Shown: positions 10,926 to 23,643, counted from the stretch's first letter. The stretch is 64,000 nt of DNA from Lolium rigidum (GCF_022539505.1 NC_061514.1:246996124-247060123); one strand, 5' to 3'. Translations and numbers: made by a program. Notes: generated from the letters alone by a model not told the origin.

Positions 10926-12005
10926 AATTTGCCATACGTGATGCCATACGTGTAACAACAAGGAAATCTATCTAAAAAGTGTCAAAAAAAGTTTGCCCAA
11001 CCGTATAGCTCTATCAAAAAGAACCTCACCATGGCGCTAGTATAATTTTGGGCTTAGTTACAAACTTTCTTTACCTAACCTTCAACCCGAAACATGTTTC
11101 AAATCACTTTTGGCGTACAAGAAACAAATCCCACCTTGATTCGAGCACCACAGCCTCCAAACGATGCCGATGCCGATATCGGCATGGTCAGAATGGCTAT
11201 GCTCGCCGCCACTGCTAGGTCACTGTCGGGATGCACCCTCAATCCCGTCCCCTCATTCGATCACTGACACACCAGAGATACCGCCGAGGCCAATGCCGAA
11301 CGTACATGTTGATGCCAATGCCGAGCATGCATGCACGTCGCTGTGGGCACGACCACGCCGCCCCGCTATGCTGGACGCCACAGACCACCGCGAGGTCTTT
11401 CCCTTCGCCACCACACTCTTCTAGCACCCATCTATACACGCCAAAAAGGAGAGACGCTAGTTTTCTCTACATTGCTCGCGTTCGTGTCGGACATGGTCAG
11501 TCAAAGTTTTGAGGTAGTCGTCGATGTCGTCGACCATTTCTTCTCTTCTTTGCATGGTTAAACGCGTCTAGTTCATATCTATCTAATGCGTCTGGTCTCG
11601 CCTCATGCAGTTCTTTGTGGACGTCGATCTCATCTCGGCACCCCGCATGCCACCTCCTCCGTGCCATCGTTGTAGAGCTCCGTTTAAAAATCTATTCCTA
11701 CCCGTGTATTGCTCCTTCTATCAGCGCCATGGCCCACTTGTCATTCGATATACCGAAGCCCCACTCGTGCGTGTTTTGGTCAGGGATATAGCGATGCTTA
11801 CGGTCAAACAAAGATGGATGGTCTGACGTGTCTTTGCAGGCTCTACGTGGCCCCACTAGTCAGAAGATAACGGTCAACCGTCGGGCAACCGACCGTTACA
11901 GCACTGTGATGGTTTCAGACAAGGTCTTGGGGCAAACTGAGGAAAAACTAAGGAGCTGGGTAAAACTGAGCACAACTAAGGAACCGAGGGCACGAAAATA
12001 GAAAT

Positions 12006-12861
12006 CCCTAAATATTACTCAGCATAGTTCACTACTAACATTTAGACTTCATCCATGTCCTCAAGAACTAAACGAACTACTCACAAGACATCATATGGAA
12101 CATGATCAGAAGTGATATGATGATGGATAACAATCTGAACATAAACCTTGATTCAACGGTTTCACTCAATAGCATCAATAACAAGGAGTAATCAACACCG
12201 AGAGAGTTTCCCCTATGAAATACTCAAGATTCAACTTTAGATGTTACAGCGGAGACGAGGTGCAGCGGTGGAGATGACGGTGTCGGTGGTGGAGATGATG
12301 ATGATGATGATCCCAATGAAGTCCAGCTCGATGATGGTGACGATGGCGACGATTTCCCCCCTCCGGGAGGGAATTTCCCCGGCAGATTTCTGCCTGCCGT
12401 AGAGCTCTTTTCTCTCTGGTGTTTTCCACCTCGAGGAGGCGGCTATGACTATCCTCGATGTCCCCCTGCACCTTAGGGTTTCTGGGAGATGAAATACGCG
12501 AAAGGGTGATGGCTGAGGGGGTCGTGGGCCCCCTCCCCACGTGGCGGCGCGCCGGCCCTGGTGGCCACGCCGGCCCATGGGGAGGGCCCATGGCGGCCCT
12601 CCTCGGCCTCCCCTTTTGGCTGGCTCCATCATCTGGAAAAATAGGAGCTTCGATATATTTTCCGTCAATTGTTGATCTTCAGAAATATTGTATCCTGACG
12701 GCACTTTTTGCGGCAGAATTCGACTCCGGTGAGTAATTCTCCAATAATCATGAAACATGCAAAATAGGTGAAATAACATAAGTATCATCTCTAAATATGA
12801 AATATATCAATGAATAACAGTAAATTATGATATAAAATAGTGATGCAAAATGGACGTATCA
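12006..12861 (-). repeat. Truncated LTR of an unassigned retrotransposon
   Basis: In sense (minus) the LTR begins TGATACGTCCATTTTGC at 12861. It has a GC-rich centre (about 12530-12610) and continues to about 12006, where it breaks off next to the proposed MULE end. The style is that of grass LTRs. No partner LTR, primer site or purine tract is visible, so the superfamily is not assigned. A 183-codon minus ORF here is a chance frame in the LTR. Confidence 0.55.
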
Positions 12862-13335
12862 GTTAACTCGAAGAAGTTGTATTGCAATTATAAAGTTGGA
12901 GATTTTCCCTGATTCTTCGATTCAAGCAAAATCTCGGGGGCTACTGACATAGGCATCCCCAATGGGCCTGCCGAAGATGGTACCCGGGGTTTTATTGAAG
13001 GCCCACGACCCGAAGATTATGAAGTTCGGAAGCCCAGTTAGGAGAGAGTTTGGAAAGATAGACTTGTATTAGGTATCTTGACTTGTAACTACAACGGGAC
13101 GGACTCTAATTGTCTCCCGAATTATGTAACTTGTGTGTCACGAAACCCTCGGCTCCACCTCCTATATAAGGGGGAGTCGAGGGACGAAAAGAGGATCGAT
13201 TTATTGTCAACACAACCCTAGTTTTCTAGTAGTCGAATACTTTTCCGGCTGAAACCCTTGAGATCTACTTGCCCTCTACTTCCAACTAAACCCTAGTCTA
13301 CAATCTGTAGGCATTGACAAGTTAATCCCTTGTCA
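12862..13335 (+). mobile_element. 3' end of a Tat-lineage-like gypsy element: purine tract and LTR
   Basis: 12862-12944 is the end of an internal region, finishing with the purine tract ATCTCGGGGGCTAC. It is followed by a 391-bp LTR (12945-13335) that starts TGACATAGGCATCCCC and ends CTTGTCA. The CTCGGGGGCTAC purine tract is typical of Tat/RIRE2-type grass elements (from memory). The rest of the element is missing to the left, where the truncated LTR at 12006-12861 abuts. Confidence 0.65.
13163..13170 (+). promoter_or_regulatory. TATA box of the Tat-like LTR
   Basis: TATATAAG preceded by CTCCACCTCC, a standard promoter position within a short LTR. Confidence 0.6.
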
Positions 13336-15929
13336 GCGTTCGCAGTTCCATAACCCGGAACAGGGAGTGACAGGTCACGATTTGTTTCACTCTGCAGAGG
13401 TGTGTTGCTTTACCCATAAGAGATCTTAACCTTGGTGCCAACCGGGTGATCTTTCCCGTCCACACTTCCGTGGTGTGAGGCCCGGTATAAGGTCCTAGCC
13501 AATCATTATGTTTCTCCACGACCCCGAACACCCACCCTTTGTTGTAATTCCGACCTTGGGTCCTCGCCGGCCAGCGTATCTATAGGATACCATCCGACCC
13601 CGACTACTATAAGGCATCCTGGCCCGATACCTTCGCTGGTCGTTGCAGCCCATCATAGACCGCATTACCGTGGGGATTTAGGGCTCCCCAACCACTCCGC
13701 TTGTCCCTCGGGATTCAAGTGACTACGGTAAGCGCATCCGTTGATGAACGAGAGGGAGAAACACAACTGACTACCTTTTCCCACTCCAGATCTTATGGTT
13801 AACATGGGTCTTACGGCACAAGAGTCACTGGACGTCATTTGTTGTTTAATCCTAGATGGATACAAACCCTTTTCAATGGAACCTCCACCATACTCATACC
13901 ATGGTTCCATTTCCCACCACATAGTCATATTCATAGTTATGAAATTAGCAATTTTGCTTTTCATGCAAGAGTGATAAGTATAGTACTTTGCAAGTAATTT
14001 GGTAAAAATACTCAAATGACATGAGCAAGCGATGAACTTGCCTTTCTTGACTGCAAGATTATGCAGTCAAGGTCTTCGATGCGCAATAACTCCAAATTCT
14101 GAAATAGCATCATCGTCCGGTAAGGATGATGTTTAAAAGATTGGCAAGGATGCAATAATGTGTAAGTATGAGATGCAATCGTTCCAAGCGTGACCTAACC
14201 CTGATGATTTAGGATTAGTGAGTTGTAATGATTAGTTCAAGGTGTGTTGCACTTTTAGAGTGGTTTCACAAACAAGGGTCTTATTATGGTTTGGTTAACT
14301 TGGTATCATATACAAGTAGTGCAATATATCACAACAATAATATTAATGGCACACAATAATAAGATTTGGTATAATCTTAACATGTAATGAATAGTTGTTG
14401 GTTTTAGCACTGTATGGCATGGGTAATGATTGCTTATCATATACTTCAAAAGAATAACTTTTGAAGAACATGTTCTTTGATAAAGAACAAGTATGAAAAT
14501 TGGATTTGTGGGGTTCTATGGTTTCCAATGGTTCCAATTAGTTTCTGGAGTAAGTATTACATGGATCCCAACAAATATGGATTCATCAGCATCTAGAGAT
14601 TATTTGGTTTTAGTGAAGCACATCTTAAGTAATTAATTATACATGGTTGCTATCAAGATTGGTATATCTTGCTGGTGATAGTTGGCTATTGGCTATAGGT
14701 CCTATTAGATAGGGTTGAGGATGACTCTTTATTTACTTCAAAAGAATAACTTTTGAAGAACATACTTCTTAAGTAATAAGAAGTATTTCAATTAAGGTTG
14801 AGGTTTTCTAGGTTTTCTATTGAATCCCCTAAGTAAATAATGGTTGGTTCCTAAAATAGGATGGTTACTAATTCTTTAGCATTTGCAGGGTTTAACGGAG
14901 TATGGATAGGTATTGCATAATATTTGGCATAGTTGCTGTTTGGAGTTCATCACAACGGTGTGATGATAAATAGGAATTATTAAGGTTGATAATTTGGATG
15001 ATAGGAACTAGGGTTTATACTTGGGTGACCCTACTTAATTATCTAGGTTTTATTTTGATGAGTTCATGGATAGCAACTTATAAGTACCATGGCTTCTATT
15101 ATTTTATGGAAACAAGAACAAGTACTTAGTTGCTAATTATGATCTATAAGTCAAAAGAAAGCACATGATCACATGTTATAACCTATGGTTTAGGTTTATT
15201 AGCAATTTAAGGTTCACATAGAATAATGAAGCTAGGGTTCCTAATGGAGTTAGGGTTTTAGGGTTTCTCATGAAATGATGAGGTTCTAGTTTTCTTCCTT
15301 ATGGAACTAGGGTTTTCTAATTACCATATAGTTCTTAGGTTAATAACTTCAATATAAGGTTGAAGTTATTAATAACTTAAAAATAATATTGGACTTGGCA
15401 TTTTGTTATATTTTTGAACAACTAATAATTAAGACAATTATTAATTAGGGTTTAAATCCTTTTAATAAGGATTTAGTAAGTTATTAGTAAAGGAAAATTA
15501 TTTTAAGGTTTTCCTTATTTACTTACTGGGTTTTATTTATTTTAGAACTTTTTCTTAATTTCTAAATTTTAATTGAATTTGGAATTAAAAGAAAAGACTT
15601 AATTAAAAAGTTTTAAATAATCAAATTTTTATTAAAAATAAAAATTTCATTTTATATTTTTATTGGATAGATTTCATTTTTAGGAACATTTTAATATCTC
15701 ATTTGTATTTTTCTGAGTTAATATGAATTTTCTAAATATTTGCAAAGTTTCAGCAATTGTTGAATTTTGAATTAAAACTAAAAACTACTAGATGCACCCG
15801 GGCCTAAGATACCCCTAGCCACTGACTCGTGGGCCAGTGGTCCACGTCAGCTGCCACCGTGCCCAGGAGCACAGTGGCCAGCGGCAGTCGATCACGACGG
15901 TGACGCTAGAGAGCTCCCGCGGATGCGTG
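13336..15929 (-). repeat. Diverged chromovirus-type LTR fragment
   Basis: About 2.6 kb with no gene. The left part shares landmarks, in the same order, with the LTR of chromovirus T (ACTCTGCAGAGG followed by TTTACCCA), and like it becomes AT-rich and then GC-rich (15790-15929). It is probably an older LTR of a related Tekay/Del family, cut on the left by the Tat-like LTR and on the right by element B. Orientation is inferred from T. Confidence 0.4.
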
Positions 15930-16446
15930 TGATACGTCTCAAACGTATCTATAATTTCTTATGTTCCATGCTAGTTTTATGACAATACTCACATGTTTTA
16001 CATACACTTTATATCATTTTGATGCGTTTTCCGGTACTAACCTATTAACGAGATGTTGAAGCGCCAGTTCCTGTTTTCTGCTGTTTTTGGTTTCAGAAAT
16101 CCTACACAGGAAATATTCTCGGAATTAGACGAAACAAAAGCCCACGGTCTTATTTTCCACGGAGCCTTCCAGAACACCGAAGAGGAGACGAAGAGGAGCC
16201 ACGAGGCGACCACACCATAGGGGGGCGTGGCCCCACCCCTGGCCGCGCCGCCATATGGGGTGGGCCCCTCGGGCGTCCCCTGACTCTGCCCCTTCGCCTA
16301 TATAATCCTTCCGTCACGAAAACCCTAGTACCGAGAGCCACGATACGAGAAAAGTTACTGAGACGCCGCCGCCGTCAACCCCATCTCGGGGGGTTCTGAA
16401 GATCGCCTCCGGCACCCTGCCGGAGAGGGGAATCATCAGCGGAGGG
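15930..16446 (+). repeat. 5' LTR of element B, first part
   Basis: Starts TGATACGTCTCAAACG and closely matches the 3' LTR at 55808. It is broken at GAGGG (16442-16446) by element C and resumes at 38878 with GAGGG. Confidence 0.9.
16299..16305 (+). promoter_or_regulatory. TATA box in the 5' LTR of B
   Basis: TATATAA in the context CCTTCGCCTATATAATCC, just downstream of the GC-rich inverted-repeat block (16215-16262). The same arrangement occurs in the 3' LTR. Confidence 0.65.
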
Positions 16447-17844
16447 TGATGACCCACAAGTATAGGGGATCACAACGGTCTTCGAGGGAAGTAAAACCCA
16501 ATTTATTGATTCGACACAAGGGGAGCCAAAGAATATTTGTAAGCCTTAACAGCGGAGTTGTCAATTCAGCTGCACCTGGAAAAGGACTTGCTCGCAAGAG
16601 TTTATCAGTAGCAACAGCTTTATAGCAGTAGCAGTAGTGAAATATCAGCAGGAGTGTAACAAAGACAGCAGTAGTGATTATAGTAAACAGTAGGATTAAA
16701 ATACTGTAGGCACAGGGATGGATGAACGGGTGCTGCATGGATGAGAGAAATCATGTAACAATCAAGGTAGAGCATTTGCAGATAATAATAAAACGGTATC
16801 CAAGTACTAAACAATCCATAGGCATGTGTTCCATATATAGTCGTACGTTCTCGCAATGAGAAACTTTCACGACATCTTTTGTCCTACCAGCCGGTGGCAG
16901 CCGGGCCTCTAGGGAATCTACTGGAAATTAAGGTACTCCTTTTAATAGAGCACCGGAGCAAAGCATTAACACTACGTGAACACATGTGATCCTCATATCA
17001 CCGCCTTCCCATCCGGTTGTCCCAATTTCTGTCACTTTGGGGCCTCGGGTTCCGGACAGCAATATGTGTATACAACTTGCAGGTAAGATCAGAAAACAAT
17101 GCATATTATCATGAAACAATAACATGTTCAGATCTGAGATCATGGCACTCGGGCCCTAGTGACAAGCATTAAGCATAACAAGTTGCAACAATATCATAAA
17201 AGTACCAATTGCGGATACTAGGCACTATGCCCTAACAATCTTATGCTATTACATGACCAATCTCATCCAATCCCTACCATCCCCTTCAGCCTACAGCGGG
17301 GGAATTACTCACACATGTATGGGGGAAACATGGCTGGTCGATGGAGAGGCGTCGGTGGTGATGATGGCGATGATCTCCTCCAATTCCCCGTCCCGGCGGA
17401 GTGCCAGAACGGAGTTTCTGGTCCCGAGACGGAGTTTCGCGATGGCGGCGGTGTTCTGGATGTCTTCTGGCGATTTCGTCTAACCCTCGTGCGTTTTTAG
17501 GTCGAAGACCTTAAGTAGTCCGAGAGGGGGCACACGGGGCTGCCCGAGGCGCCGCCACCATAGGCCGGCGCGGCCCGAGGGCTGCCACGCCGCCCGGTGG
17601 GGTGGCTGCCTCGTGGCCCCCCTCCTTCTGGTCTTCTGGCTCCGTTATTCTTCTGTGAAAATAGGCCCATTGGAATTAATCCCGGGGATTTTCTTGAAAG
17701 TTGATTTTCTGCACAAAAATGAGACACCAGGGCAATTCTGCTGAAAACAGCGTTAGTCCGTGTTAGTTGTATCCAAAATACACAAATTAGAGGCAAAACA
17801 ATAGCAAAAGTGTTCGGGAAAGTAGATACGTTTTGGACGTATCA
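16447..17844 (-). repeat. 3' LTR of element C
   Basis: 1398 bp, from TGATGACCCACAAG to GGACGTATCA. The purine tract ACTTGGGGGAGT (sense) lies directly next to it at 17845-17856. Confidence 0.9.
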
Positions 17845-19090
17845 ACTCCCCCAAGTTTAGCTTATTGCTTGTCCTCAAGCAATTCAGTTAACAACTGAGT
17901 GCGATTAAAGAACTTTCATGAACACATTTGTTCATATGATGTAAATATTCTCATGATATGGACAAGTACTTAGGCAATTCATAATAAGATACATGCAAAT
18001 AAAGTCATCTAATAGCTATGTCAATCATGGAAACGGTACCAACAAATTAATAATAAGCATCATGAATCATGTCTATCAGCAATATTGCAATGTTCATAGA
18101 AGGATATGATAAAGTGGTATCTCGCTTGCCCGTATTTGTACAGCAAAACATAAATGCTCTGGCACCTTTGAAGTTCATGGAAAGACTGGAAGTAGAGACT
18201 ATCAAAGATAAAAGCATCAAAGTTATACCACAGTTAATCACATTTTGGGACAAGCATATTGTACTAAGAATGACAGTTGTGCTCTCAAGAAGGTGCTCAA
18301 AGAAAGGATGGAGACTCAATGTAAAAGTAAAGGATTGACCCTTCGCAGAGGGAAGCAGGGATTAACATGTGCTAGAGCTTTTCATTTGTAAAACAGGAGT
18401 AAAATTATTTTGGGAGGTGTTTGTTGTTGTCAACGAATGATAGTGGGTACTCTAACTACCTCGTCAACCAGACTTTCAAGAGCGGCTCCCATGAAGGACG
18501 TTATCTCTACCAGCAAGGTAAATCATCCCTCTTCTCTTTTGTTTACACATATATTTTAGTTTCATTATGGATGACACTCCCCCAACCTTTGCTTACACAA
18601 TCCATGGCTAACCGAATCCTCGGGTGCCTTCCAACATTCACATACCATGGATGAGTGTCTATTTGCTAATTAAGTTGCTTACTGATAAATCAGAGCAAAA
18701 CATGTGAAGAGAATTATTGATGAAAGTTAATTAATTGGGGCTGGGAACCCCGTTGCCAGCTCTTTTTGCAAAATTATTGGATAAGCGGATGTGCCACTAG
18801 TCCATTGGTGAAAGTCTGTCAGGAGTAAATGAAAAGGCTGAAAGATAAACACCACATACTTCCTCATGAGCTATAAAACATCGACACAAATTGAGAAGCA
18901 TTTTGAAGGTTTAAAGGTAGCACATGAGAATTTACTTGGAATGGTTTGAAATGCCATGCATAGGTATTTATGGTGGACACTTTGGAATAACTTGGTTTTC
19001 AGGGGTTTGGAAGCACGAGCAACGTTCCCGCTCAGTACAAGTGAAGGCTAGCAATAGACTGGGAAGCGACAATCAAGAGAGCAATAACAG
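17845..19090 (-). other. 3' non-coding region of C, outer part
   Basis: No supported gene. It starts with the purine tract and shares blocks with element A (for example GGGCTGGGAACCCC near 18737, matching about 2812). Confidence 0.6.
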
Positions 19091-20629
19091 TGTTGGGCCT
19101 CCAAGAGCAGAGGTTTGTAGAACAGCAGCAAGTTTTCCTTAAGTGAATCACCCAAGGTTTATCGAACTCAGGGAGGAAGAGGTCAAAGATATCCCTCTCA
19201 AGCAACCCTGCAATTACGATACAAGAAGTCTCTTGTGTCCCCAACACACCTAATACACTTGTCAGATGTATAGGTGCACTAGTTCGGCGAAGAGATAGTG
19301 AAATACAAGTAATATGGATGATTGTAAGTAGTAATTGCAATCTGAAATAAAGATGGCAGCAAGCAAACATGTAACAGAACTTAGTGGAAACGGTGTTTCA
19401 ATGCTTAGAAACAAGGCCTAGGGATCATACTTTCACTAGTGGACACTCTCAACATTGATCACATAACTGAATAAATAAATGCTACACTCTCTTGTTGGAT
19501 AACAAACACCATTCATTGTGTAGGGCTACAAAAGCACACCTCAAGCCGGAGTTAACAAGCTCCACAACTTCATAAAGGAAACACACACGATGCGCACACC
19601 GTCACCGTCACACCGTGGAGAGTGAATCCGGAGTTCATATTAAAGTAACTTCTAGAGTGTATAATAGTGCTACTCTGGATAACTCTTCTAATGGAATCAC
19701 TAATCGTGTAGTGGCTACAAAAGCTCCGCTCAGAGTTCATCAAGTACTTGACAAACACCACTCATAGGGATATCCACGTCAAATCATAAATCCAAGATAA
19801 TATATTTATCATAGTGATAGTTAACTCCATAACCTACAAGAGATCACAATCATAACCTACGCCAAGTACTACATGATGCACACACTTGTCCACTTTACAT
19901 CATGAAGGAGGAATAGACTACTTTAATAACATCACTAGAGTAGCACATAGATGATATTCAACTAGATCACAAAGCTCATGATCACATAAAGATCACATGG
20001 GAGATAGAGATGAACCACATAGCTACCGGTACAGCCCTTAGCCTCGGGGGAGAACTACTCCCTCCTCATCATAGGAGACAGCAGCGGCGATGAAGATGGT
20101 GGTGGTGTCGATGGAGATGCCTTCCGGGGGCAATTCCCCGTCCCGGCGGCGTGCCGGAACGGAGACTTCGTCCCCCGAATCTTGGCTTCGCGATGGCGGC
20201 GGCTGCGTAACTTTTCTCGTATCGTGGCTTATGTTTTTAGGGTTTTCGCGACGGAGAGGCTTTATAGGCGGAAGGGTAGCCTCGGATGGGTCCTGGGGAA
20301 CCCACACCATAGGGGGGCGCCCCCCCTTGGCCGCGCCGCCATGTGGGGTGGGGCCCCCTTGGCTCCCCTCTGGCCCCTCTTCGGTGCTCAGGAACCTTCC
20401 GTGAAATATAAGATCGTGGGCTTTCGTTTCGTCCAATTCCGAGAATATTTCCGTGTAGGATTTCGAAACCAAAAACAGCAGAAAACAGGAACTGGCGCTT
20501 CGGCATCTTGTTAATAGGTTAGTGTTGGAAAATGCATCAAAACGATATAAAGTATGAATAAAACATGTAGGTATTGTCATAAAACTAGCATGGAACATAA
20601 GAAATTATAGATACGTTGGAGAAGTATCA
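19091..20629 (-). mobile_element. Solo LTR (WHAM-like) inside element C
   Basis: 1539 bp. In sense it starts TGATACTTCTCCAACG (plus-strand end at 20629) and ends GGCCCAACA (19091). It has the usual GC-rich block (20300-20360). No internal region or second LTR is present, so it probably arose by LTR-LTR recombination. The flanks (AACAG left, CTGTC right) are not identical, so no clean target duplication can be shown. Confidence 0.65.
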
Positions 20630-21652
20630 CTGTCATAATCATGCTTGCGACAAAATAAATTAACGCAGGCATAAAAGTGATACAAGAACTCTGAGGCAAA
20701 GTAAATCATCGAGGCTTAATTGACTTTTGTTCAGTCATATGCATGCGTGAGCATGTGCCAAGTTGATTCAAGTGAATTATTCAGAGGAGGATACCACAAT
20801 GTCATACCTATCTATGAATAAAACAATGCAAGCAAATATTTATGATATGCTACTCATATTAATAAATTGGAGCTAAACATGAGAGATCATGAACTACTAG
20901 ACTTTCTTAAATGACATATACCTCACATGAACCAACTAAGCATGCTCACATGGATGAGTGTATGTACAAAAATGAAAACAAATAGAGTTCATACCAGCCT
21001 CTCACCACAGTCGAATTGTCGTAGATCGTCATTATTGCCTTTCACTTGTGTAGCTTGAATAATATGAAATGAAAGCCAAGCTTCAACCACCGAAGACCTC
21101 TGAACTCCATAGTGAACTTTACAAAACCAACGAAGAACAGCAAATATTTTTGGTGTTTTCGAATTGGAAACAAGAACAAAAGGAAACAAGCAAACAAAGC
21201 AAAATCTTTTTGAATTTTCTTATAGCAAACCAACGATAGCAAATAAAACAAAATAGGAACACGAAACCAAAATAAACAAATGGTAAAGAGAAATAACAGA
21301 AATATTTTTGGTCTTTTTGTGTTTTAGTAAAGAAACAAAGCAAAAACAAGAAAATGAAAACTAAAAGAGTCACATAAACACAAAGCAGCAGAAATTCGTC
21401 AAACTTGACAGCAGTACAGTAATCGATTTTGACAAAAATCTTCCGCTGCCCAGATCGAAAAGTGCTCAACTAATGTAAGTTATATAATAACCTGGGGAAC
21501 ATGCAAAAAAATTGGCTTCGTAAAATAACGTTCTGGCTGTTTTTGAGATTTTTGTTGGTATCAGTCCAGAATCTGTTTTCAAACAGCACTTCCCCAAATA
21601 TCATCTCCCTCTTATTAGAAACCACTTTAAGAAGCTAAACAAGTATGTACAA
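20630..21652 (-). other. 3' non-coding region of C, inner part
   Basis: About 1 kb between ORF2 and the solo LTR. It is A/T-rich with long purine-rich runs (21130-21400), and a purine tract-like CCCCCCAAGCTTAGG at 21700 overlaps the end of ORF2. I see no gene. Confidence 0.5.
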
Positions 21653-22858
21653 CTATCCAACAATTATAATATGCAATGAATGAGTGATGCCGGTATACCT
21701 CCCCCCAAGCTTAGGCTTTTGTCCTAAGTGGAGATCAATCCCAGCGAGGGTCAGGTTCCACGCCGGTGGATCGTACACGGTGTAGTCATAATAAGGTCCC
21801 TGTGCAGAAGAAAATGGTGAAGGCTCCACATTCCCAAAATGTTGATGTGAAGAGCTCGCTGCATCGTATGATAAGTCGAGGTGTTCCTCGGCCTCCTCCG
21901 CGCCGTCCCCTGCATGATGGCCATCCCCCTCTATGTATGCATTTAGTTCCTCTTCCGTGACCGACCAATTTTCCCTGGAAGCACGGTTAAACAAAGCAGG
22001 TGCAGGCAATCCTACTAGTTTTTCAGTTCTTTTAGTTGTTCTCCAATTTTTCTTGTAAAATGTTATCTCTTAAGACAGGTTACTCAGATTAGATCGGTTA
22101 GAAACAAAGTCATGTTTTATCATTGAAACAATATCGAGTTTCTCTACAGAAAGCTGAACATCAAGAGGGTGAGGTTCTACACCATGCATAGCTAATAAAC
22201 AAGAGGCGATGAGACCTCCACAAATTCCTCCCTTCTCACGGTTAGTAGCAAGTCTAAAGGCTATCAAAGCACCCAAATTATAAGTCCTATCATGTTGCAA
22301 TGCAGCAGCTAGGAAAGCCAAATCCTGGATAGATAAATTATTTGCATTTTGTCTAGCAAGAACGCACTTGGTGATGAAATAAGCAAAGTAGCGAATAGCT
22401 GGGAATTGAATGCTACGAATTTTACCGCTCTCTTCTGAGAAGCTTCTCCCTTGACAGATCATCTTGTATAGACTCAAGAGTTCCTGCGGCAACCCCCTAA
22501 TCTTCTCACAAGATCCCCATTGTGGCACTCTAATAGCTGTACAAAAATCAGCAAAAGGCAAATCGATGGTTTTATTATAAATTTTATATCGAACCATGGA
22601 GTTAGGTTGGGACCAATAGAATTCAAAATCCTGCACCACCGACATGGTTAGTTTTGCATACTGGTAAGGTTCACCAACAACAAAACTTTCCAACCCTGCA
22701 TTGGAAATCAGATTTTGAACATCTTGCAAGATTCCTGCACTCCTCATAAAATCAGTGCATGGGTAGTACGAGGGGTATACTCCCTCTTCGCGGTGAACTC
22801 TCATAACTTGTTGCACCTCCAATTCTTGCTGGTTGAGTTGGTGCCTATTCCGCTCCAT
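21653..22858 (-). pseudogene. Element C ORF2, Athila ORF1-like protein with one stop codon
   Basis: One frame of about 400 codons. The likely start is the ATG at 22858 (MERNRHQLNQQ), right after a splice-acceptor match; an upstream ATG at 22882 is in the same frame. It is broken by one TAA at 22070-22072, after which the same frame continues to 21653 with an acidic, Ser/Tyr-rich tail. The body carries YKIYNKTIDLPFADFC, RYFAYFITKCVLARQ and GGICGGLIASCLLAMHGV. This matches my memory of the plant transposon-associated Athila ORF1 family (Pfam PF03078 type), which occupies the env-like position in Athila elements. Function is unknown. A structural or capsid-related role is possible but unproven. 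Confidence 0.55.
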
Positions 22859-22861
22859 TTT

Positions 22862-23345
22862 CTGAAATTTTTCAACAAACATTATAAAAGTTGATTTGGA
22901 GACATATCATTGAGGGAAACTACTATAGGAACTTGGTAGAGTACTAATCATGCATCAAAACTAATTTTTACAACTTAGAACAAGCATGCAAGCTCACTTA
23001 ACATGTTACCTACAGCAGCAAAATATTCAAGATATACTCAACCAAACAGAATTCTATTTGGATATTCGGAGGAGTCACATACCGGAGAGCAAATGTGCCA
23101 AATTTCAGACAGAAATCTGGGATGAGCAAAGAGATCGAGAAATCTTGAGCTCTTGAGAAGAAACGCGAGTGAGAGAAAGTGAGTACGAGTTTTTTCGGGA
23201 GAGAGAGTAGAATGGGAGGAAGAGGTGAGTTAGTGGGGCAAGGAGGGGCCCACACCACAGGGTGGCGCGCCCCCCTCCTTGGCCGCGCCGGCACATGGGG
23301 TTGAGCCCCAGGGTGCCCCACTGGTCAGCCCCTGGCACTCCCAGG
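22862..23345 (-). promoter_or_regulatory. Putative internal promoter, 5' UTR and intron of C ORF2
   Basis: Read on the minus strand, a GC-rich inverted repeat (about 23295-23250, GGCGCGGCC and GGCGCGCC arms) is followed by GTGGGCCCCTCC. A pyrimidine-rich leader without ATG (about 23225-23083) comes next, then a donor CCG/GTATGT (GT at 23082-23081). A T-rich stretch of 221 bases ends in AAATTTCAG (AG at 22863-22862), four bases before the ORF2 ATG. The GC block with GTGGGCCCCTC copies the arrangement upstream of the TATA box in the LTRs. No TATA box is seen. Promoter and splicing are inferred. Confidence 0.5.
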
Positions 23346-23643
23346 TAGCTCTTCGAAAAATAAGACCAACAGTATAATTTTTGTAAATTTTTGAGAACTT
23401 TGAAAAACGCACATTTCTGGGTGTTAAAATTATTATTACAGGGCAGAAAAAGATTTTCAAACTCCTAAACAACTAAAGCATCTTGCAAAACAAGTAGTGC
23501 TACAGCAAGTAAAGCAAGTGGAGGAAGAAAGAAATGTTGCTTAGCTCTTCTATGCATATAAAATGTACTTGTTAACAAGGTTGATCAAGTCTTGCCACCA
23601 AATAAATTTTACATGACATAAGAAGAATTAAACCTCAAATCAA

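Larger units (their letters stand above)
9838..11994. mobile_element. Possible Mutator-type DNA element (terminal inverted repeats)
   Basis: The left end (GTGCCCTTGGTTTCTTG at about 9838) and the inverted right end (GTGCCCTCGGTTCCTTAG, ending at about 11994) match at roughly 70 percent over 44 bases, including CTCAGTTTT-CCC. More distant similarity follows (CCGACCGTTGATCG against CCGACGGTTGACCG). Long, imperfect inverted repeats suit a MULE, but no clean 9-bp target duplication was found and no transposase is present. The interior holds tandem repeats (10089-10925) and a GC-rich stretch near 11160-11430 that could be captured gene sequence. Confidence 0.35.

Noticed and set aside
12237..12788. 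Minus-strand ORF of 183 codons
   Set aside because: It spans an LTR fragment including its GC-rich promoter block; the sequence is low-complexity and unlike any family.
20038..20598. Minus-strand ORF of 186 codons
   Set aside because: It falls entirely in the solo LTR. Similar frames recur in other LTRs (45354-45881, 50549-50950, 57295-57813) with different breaks.
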